Shown here: positions 6,138-8,273 of the stretch, one piece after another
Layout of the letters: each line of letters starts with the position of its first letter
Position numbering within the stretch: position 1 is the first letter of the stretch
Assembly: GCA_023427825.1 (NCBI GenBank)
Contig: JAEZAI010000490.1
Location: forward strand, 1 to 8,273
DNA from: Actinomycetes bacterium
GTDB taxonomy: Bacteria; Actinomycetota; Acidimicrobiia; Acidimicrobiales; Microtrichaceae
Length of the DNA stretch: 8,273 nt
Reading direction: 5' to 3'
The notes under the pieces: model-generated
Told to the model about the DNA's origin: nothing
The model's database searches: none
What the model saw: the letters and a program-made list of their open reading frames with translations, nothing else
Made by a program: the position numbers and the translations under genes

Positions 6138-7207
6138 GAGGCGTTCTTGGTGAACTCCGGCAGGAACAGCCCCGACAGGTCGGCCTCCTGCTCGGCCAGG
6201 CCGGACTTCACCAGGAAGGGGTTGATGCGGCGGGCCATCTCGGGGAGCGACGTCGGGTCCCCCTCGCGGTCCTCGAAGGCGTTGATCGCCTGGTCCCTGC
6301 TGAACAGGGTGGTGCCGGCCTCGAAGTCGGCGTACTCGGCGTCGCTGACCCCGGCCTTCTCGGCCATGATCGTGCGGGCCTCCTCGGGGTTGGCGGCGAT
6401 CCAGTCCAGGGTGGCGTACCAGGCCTCCACGAGGGCCTGCATGGCCTCGCTGTCCTCCGCCGCGTCGGCGGTGGCGACCAGGTGGTCGGGGATGACGCCG
6501 GGGAAGTCCTTGGAGCTGAACAGGACGTGGGCGCCGGGCCGCTCCATGGCCTGGACGGTGAAGGGTGCGAAGACGCCGACGCAGTCGAACTCGCCGCCGG
6601 CGAAGGCCGCCGCAGCGGCGTCGGTCTTCACGCCGGTGAAGTCGATGTCCTCCTCCGTCAGGTCGTTCTCGGCGAGGCCCTGGAGCAGGAGGAAGTGGTC
6701 GACCACGCCCGCCTCCGCCGCCACGGTCCGGCCCTCGAGGTCGGGGATGGTCGTGATCGACTCGTCGCAGATGATCTGGTCGTTGCCGGTCGAGTTGTCG
6801 TTGACCACGACCACCCGCTGGTCCGCACCCGAGGCGACGGCGAAGATCGTGTCGTTCAGCGTCTGGGCGTTCACGTCCACCTGGCCGGCGACGAGGGCGT
6901 CCAGCGAGGCCGTGTAGTCGGTGAAGTACTTGAGGTCCACGTCCAGACCGTGCTCGGCGAAGATGCCCTTCGCGTCGGCGACCGCCAGCGGGAACCAGCC
7001 CGGCCAGGCGGAGTAGCCGATGGTCAACGCCATCCCGCCGCCCTTGTCGCCGCCCTCCGTGCTCGTGGTCGCGGCGTCGGACTCGTCGTCGCCGCCGCAG
7101 GCCGCGGCGAGCAGCGCGAACGAGGCGAGCAGTGCGCACAGCGCGGCGAGCGCTGGACGGGACCGGCGTCCCGCTCGGCGACCGACGGGTCGGGAGGTGG
7201 TGGTCAC
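6134..7207 (-). CDS. ABC importer substrate-binding lipoprotein (NMT1/SsuA-like)
   Basis: The 357-residue protein is secreted and lipid-anchored. A basic stretch (GRRAGRRSRP) leads into a hydrophobic segment (about 19-36) ending in LLAAAC, with the lipidated cysteine at C37, followed by a Ser/Thr/Gly linker to about 58. The mature part starts LTIGYSAWPGWFPLAVA and has the KGIFAEHGLDVDL pattern of the nitrate/sulfonate/taurine/NMT1 binding proteins. NDNSTGNDQI, the VDHFLLL block and KDFPGVIPDHLV recall, from memory, the binding proteins of transporters beside urea (now guanidine) carboxylase genes rather than true sulfonate binders. The start is GTG at 7207, with AGGAG six bases upstream. It is the first gene of the importer operon, divergent from the TetR gene at 7387. 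The ligand is not proven by sequence. Confidence 0.9.
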   Translation of the reverse strand: MTTTSRPVGRRAGRRSRPALAALCALLASFALLAAACGGDDESDAATTSTEGGDKGGGMALTIGYSAWPGWFPLAVADAKGIFAEHGLDVDLKYFTDYTASLDALVAGQVDVNAQTLNDTIFAVASGADQRVVVVNDNSTGNDQIICDESITTIPDLEGRTVAAEAGVVDHFLLLQGLAENDLTEEDIDFTGVKTDAAAAAFAGGEFDCVGVFAPFTVQAMERPGAHVLFSSKDFPGVIPDHLVATADAAEDSEAMQALVEAWYATLDWIAANPEEARTIMAEKAGVSDAEYADFEAGTTLFSRDQAINAFEDREGDPTSLPEMARRINPFLVKSGLAEQEADLSGLFLPEFTKNAS

Positions 7208-7213
7208 GATGCG

Positions 7214-7218
7214 CTCCT
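7214..7218 (-). promoter_or_regulatory. Ribosome binding site of the binding-protein gene
   Basis: The minus strand reads AGGAG, six bases before the GTG at 7207. It fixes that codon as the start. Confidence 0.7.
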
Positions 7219-7259
7219 GAGGATCGGTCCGCCGCTGCGGAGTCGGGTCGACCTCCCGG

Positions 7260-7265
7260 AACGTA
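7260..7265 (-). promoter_or_regulatory. Possible -10 element of the importer operon
   Basis: The minus strand reads TACGTT, matching TANNNT. It predicts a start site near 7253 and a leader of about 45 bases carrying the AGGAG. The -35 region at 17-18 bp (ACGAGC or AACGAG) is poor. A half-site CTGTGTTTCG (7272-7281), also present at 8179-8188, lies in the spacer. Confidence 0.25.
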
Positions 7266-7315
7266 CGGACGCTGTGTTTCGTGCTCGTTTCATCGACGCG
7301 AACCGGCGGTGTCGA

Positions 7316-7334
7316 TTTCGATGAGGATTCGAAA
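7316..7334. promoter_or_regulatory. Candidate TetR operator, copy 1 (TTTCGA-N7-TCGAAA)
   Basis: TTTCGA (7316-7321) and TCGAAA (7329-7334) form a perfect 6-bp inverted repeat with a 7-bp spacer between the divergent importer and TetR genes. The same arms and spacing recur at 8184-8202, while the spacer sequences differ, as expected for a conserved binding site. The likely binder is the TetR protein encoded at 7387. It lies 52 bases upstream of that gene's start codon and about 110 bases from the binding-protein start. Confidence 0.6.
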
Positions 7335-7372
7335 CCCGTTCGACGTGTTCCGGCGTCCGCGGGGCAGGGCGG

Positions 7373-7378
7373 TACTGT
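7373..7378 (+). promoter_or_regulatory. -10 element of the second TetR gene, near-leaderless transcript
   Basis: TACTGT matches TANNNT, with a predicted start site at 7385, two bases before the ATG at 7387. No Shine-Dalgarno sequence precedes the ATG, which agrees with a near-leaderless mRNA. No good -35 was found at the usual distance. Confidence 0.45.
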
Positions 7379-7386
7379 CGTGCGCC

Positions 7387-8064
7387 ATGGTCACCGCCGC
7401 CGAGGAGCCGCGCCGAGTGGGTCGTCCGCGTGCTGCTGGCGGTGGCCGCAGCGGCCTCGACCCGGTCGAGGAGATCCTGCAGGTGGCGGGCGAGCTCTTC
7501 GGCGAGCTGGGCGTGGCGGGCACGTCCATGACGCGCATCGCGCAGGCCGCGGGCCTGCGGCAGTCGTCGCTCTACTACTACTTCTCGTCCAAGGAGGAGC
7601 TGCTCGCCGGGCTGGTCGACCGCGCCGGTGTGGTGCCGCTGGAGCTGCTCCGGCGCATCGTCGCCGATGGCGGCTCGCCCGCCACCCAGCTCTACCGGTT
7701 CGTGCGTGGCGACGTCACCGCCCTCACCCGGCTCCCGCTCGACATCAACGAGATCCACCGGATGGCGCGCCACGACCCCGACGGGTTCGCTGGCTACTGG
7801 CGGGACCGCGAGGCGCTGGTGCGGCTGCTCGCCGGGATCGTCCGGGCCGGGGTGGGGGAGGGGGAGCTCCGTGAGGTCGATCCTCGCCGCACGGCGCTCA
7901 CCGTGATGGCCGTCGACGAGGGATCGCAGAACTGGTGCCGCGGGCGGTCGCGACCGTCGCTCGACGTGGTCGCCCGGGAGGTCGCCGACGTGGCGGTCGG
8001 GGGTCTGCTCGCGCCCGGCACCACGCTCGAGCAGGTCCGAACGGCGGCGTCGCGGTTCGACTGA
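7387..8064 (+). CDS. TetR/AcrR-family transcriptional regulator
   Basis: The 225-residue protein has a TetR DNA-binding domain at about residues 26-72. It includes ILQVAGELFGELGVAGTSM, then the recognition helix region GLRQSSLYYYFSSKEELL. An N-terminal arm RRVGRPRAAGG has the AT-hook-like GRPR core seen in some TetR proteins. The C-terminal half (about 80-210) is a ligand domain with the late NWCRGRSRPS block common in TetR regulators of catabolic genes. The ATG at 7387 has a TACTGT -10 element just upstream. It is divergent from the importer operon and in line with the gene at 8226. The inverted repeat found upstream of itself and of 8226 suggests it represses all three. The inducer is unknown. 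A compound brought in by the importer, or a product of it, is the natural guess. Confidence 0.92.
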   Translation: MVTAAEEPRRVGRPRAAGGGRSGLDPVEEILQVAGELFGELGVAGTSMTRIAQAAGLRQSSLYYYFSSKEELLAGLVDRAGVVPLELLRRIVADGGSPATQLYRFVRGDVTALTRLPLDINEIHRMARHDPDGFAGYWRDREALVRLLAGIVRAGVGEGELREVDPRRTALTVMAVDEGSQNWCRGRSRPSLDVVAREVADVAVGGLLAPGTTLEQVRTAASRFD

Positions 8065-8183
8065 CCGGTGCGGGCGGACCCGTCGGGGCTCGTCGACGTC
8101 CGGCGGTCGTGAACGCTCGGTTACGGATCGGAGAAGGCCCGCCGCTGACGTTGACCTCGTGTGGCCGCTCGGCGTTGACTGTG

Positions 8184-8202
8184 TTTCGATACAACCTCGA
8201 AA
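8184..8202. promoter_or_regulatory. Candidate TetR operator, copy 2 (TTTCGA-N7-TCGAAA)
   Basis: TTTCGA (8184-8189) and TCGAAA (8197-8202) are separated by 7 bp. The pairing extends one base each side to GTTTCGA/TCGAAAC (8183-8203). It ends 23 bases before the GTG at 8226, where a bound dimer would block transcription start. The arms and spacing match the copy at 7316-7334. Confidence 0.65.
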
Positions 8203-8214
8203 CCTCCGATCGAC

Positions 8215-8220
8215 GAGGAG
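8215..8220 (+). promoter_or_regulatory. Ribosome binding site of the gene at 8226
   Basis: GAGGAG lies five bases before the GTG at 8226. It is the strongest such site in the window and the main support for that partial gene. Confidence 0.65.
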
Positions 8221-8225
8221 CGGGA

Positions 8226-8273
8226 GTGGGAACCAGCGAGCAGCCATCCGAGAGCTCGACCGCAACGACCTGG
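8226..8273 (+). CDS. 5' end of an unidentified gene (partial)
   Basis: A GTG start opens a frame of 16 codons to the window edge, reading VGTSEQPSESSTATTW. It has a strong GAGGAG ribosome binding site and a candidate TetR operator directly upstream, so it should be the first gene of a regulated plus-strand transcript. The Ser/Thr-rich N-terminus carries no recognisable domain. If the importer really belongs to a urea/guanidine carboxylase cluster, a urea-carboxylase-associated (DUF1989-type) protein would be a reasonable expectation here, but nothing in these 16 residues proves it. Confidence 0.6.
   Translation, partial: MGTSEQPSESSTATTW

Larger units (their letters stand above)
8065..8225. 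other. Intergenic region upstream of the gene at 8226
   Basis: This stretch carries no gene. It holds two CGTTGAC direct repeats (8150 and 8174, 24 bp apart), the inverted repeat at 8184-8202 and a strong ribosome binding site. No clear terminator for the TetR gene and no -35/-10 pair of good quality was found. TTGACT (8175-8180) looks like a -35 but has no -10 at 16-18 bp. TACAAC (8190-8195), inside the inverted repeat, is a possible -10. Confidence 0.5.

Noticed and set aside
7208..7386. Guanidine or other riboswitch in front of the importer operon
   Set aside because: No conserved ykkC-type blocks or extended paired leader could be recognised, and the region instead has an inverted repeat next to a TetR gene.
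8175..8180. TTGACT as the -35 of a promoter for the gene at 8226
   Set aside because: At 16-18 bp downstream there is only TCGAAA, CGAAAC or similar, with no TANNNT -10. It is noted only as one of two CGTTGAC direct repeats.
1..8273. CRISPR arrays, tRNA or rRNA genes, insertion sequences
   Set aside because: I saw no regularly spaced repeats, tRNA-like cloverleaf, transposase motif or terminal inverted repeats in the window.

Overview
The window is very GC-rich, with G or C in nearly all third codon positions. It encodes an EthA-type Baeyer-Villiger monooxygenase, a SadH-like short-chain dehydrogenase, a PF10118-type protein and TetR repressors, several with GTG starts placed for leaderless transcripts. 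Together these indicate an actinobacterium (Mycobacteriales-like or Acidimicrobiia-like). The sequence alone does not fix the genus.

Layout, left to right. (1) Positions 1-207 hold the first codons of a minus-strand gene (start at 35) and its upstream region, with a perfect 17-bp palindrome and a short hairpin. (2) Positions 208-858 (minus) encode a TetR-family regulator, divergent from a three-gene plus-strand operon at 931-4312: a PF10118 protein with a di-iron ferritin-like signature, an EthA-like flavin monooxygenase, and an SDR oxidoreductase. The 72-bp divergent promoter region carries a good -35/-10 promoter whose start site falls on the GTG codon, and a 15-bp near-palindrome inside that promoter that could be the TetR operator. 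(3) Positions 4313-4416 separate convergent operons and hold a 50-bp near-palindrome (probable bidirectional terminator) and a 28-bp tandem duplication that crosses a stop codon. (4) Positions 4417-7207 (minus) encode a complete ABC importer: lipoprotein substrate-binding protein, permease and ATPase, each overlapping the next by 4 bp. The family is nitrate/sulfonate/taurine-like. The binding protein most resembles, from memory, those found beside urea (guanidine) carboxylase genes. (5) Positions 7387-8064 (plus) encode a second TetR regulator, divergent from the importer. (6) A further plus-strand gene begins at 8226 behind a strong ribosome binding site and runs off the window.

The best unexplained signal is a shared inverted repeat, TTTCGA-N7-TCGAAA. 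It occurs once between the importer and the second TetR gene (7316-7334) and once just upstream of the truncated gene at 8226 (8184-8202). It looks like one operator used twice, which would place the importer, the regulator and the cut-off gene in a single regulon.

Functional reading (inference). The left operon looks like a redox module for a hydrophobic substrate: SDR for alcohol/ketone, BVMO for ketone to ester, and a di-iron protein of unknown chemistry, controlled by the first TetR protein. The right half looks like uptake of a small nitrogen- or sulfur-containing compound, with its catabolic genes probably starting at 8226 and beyond.
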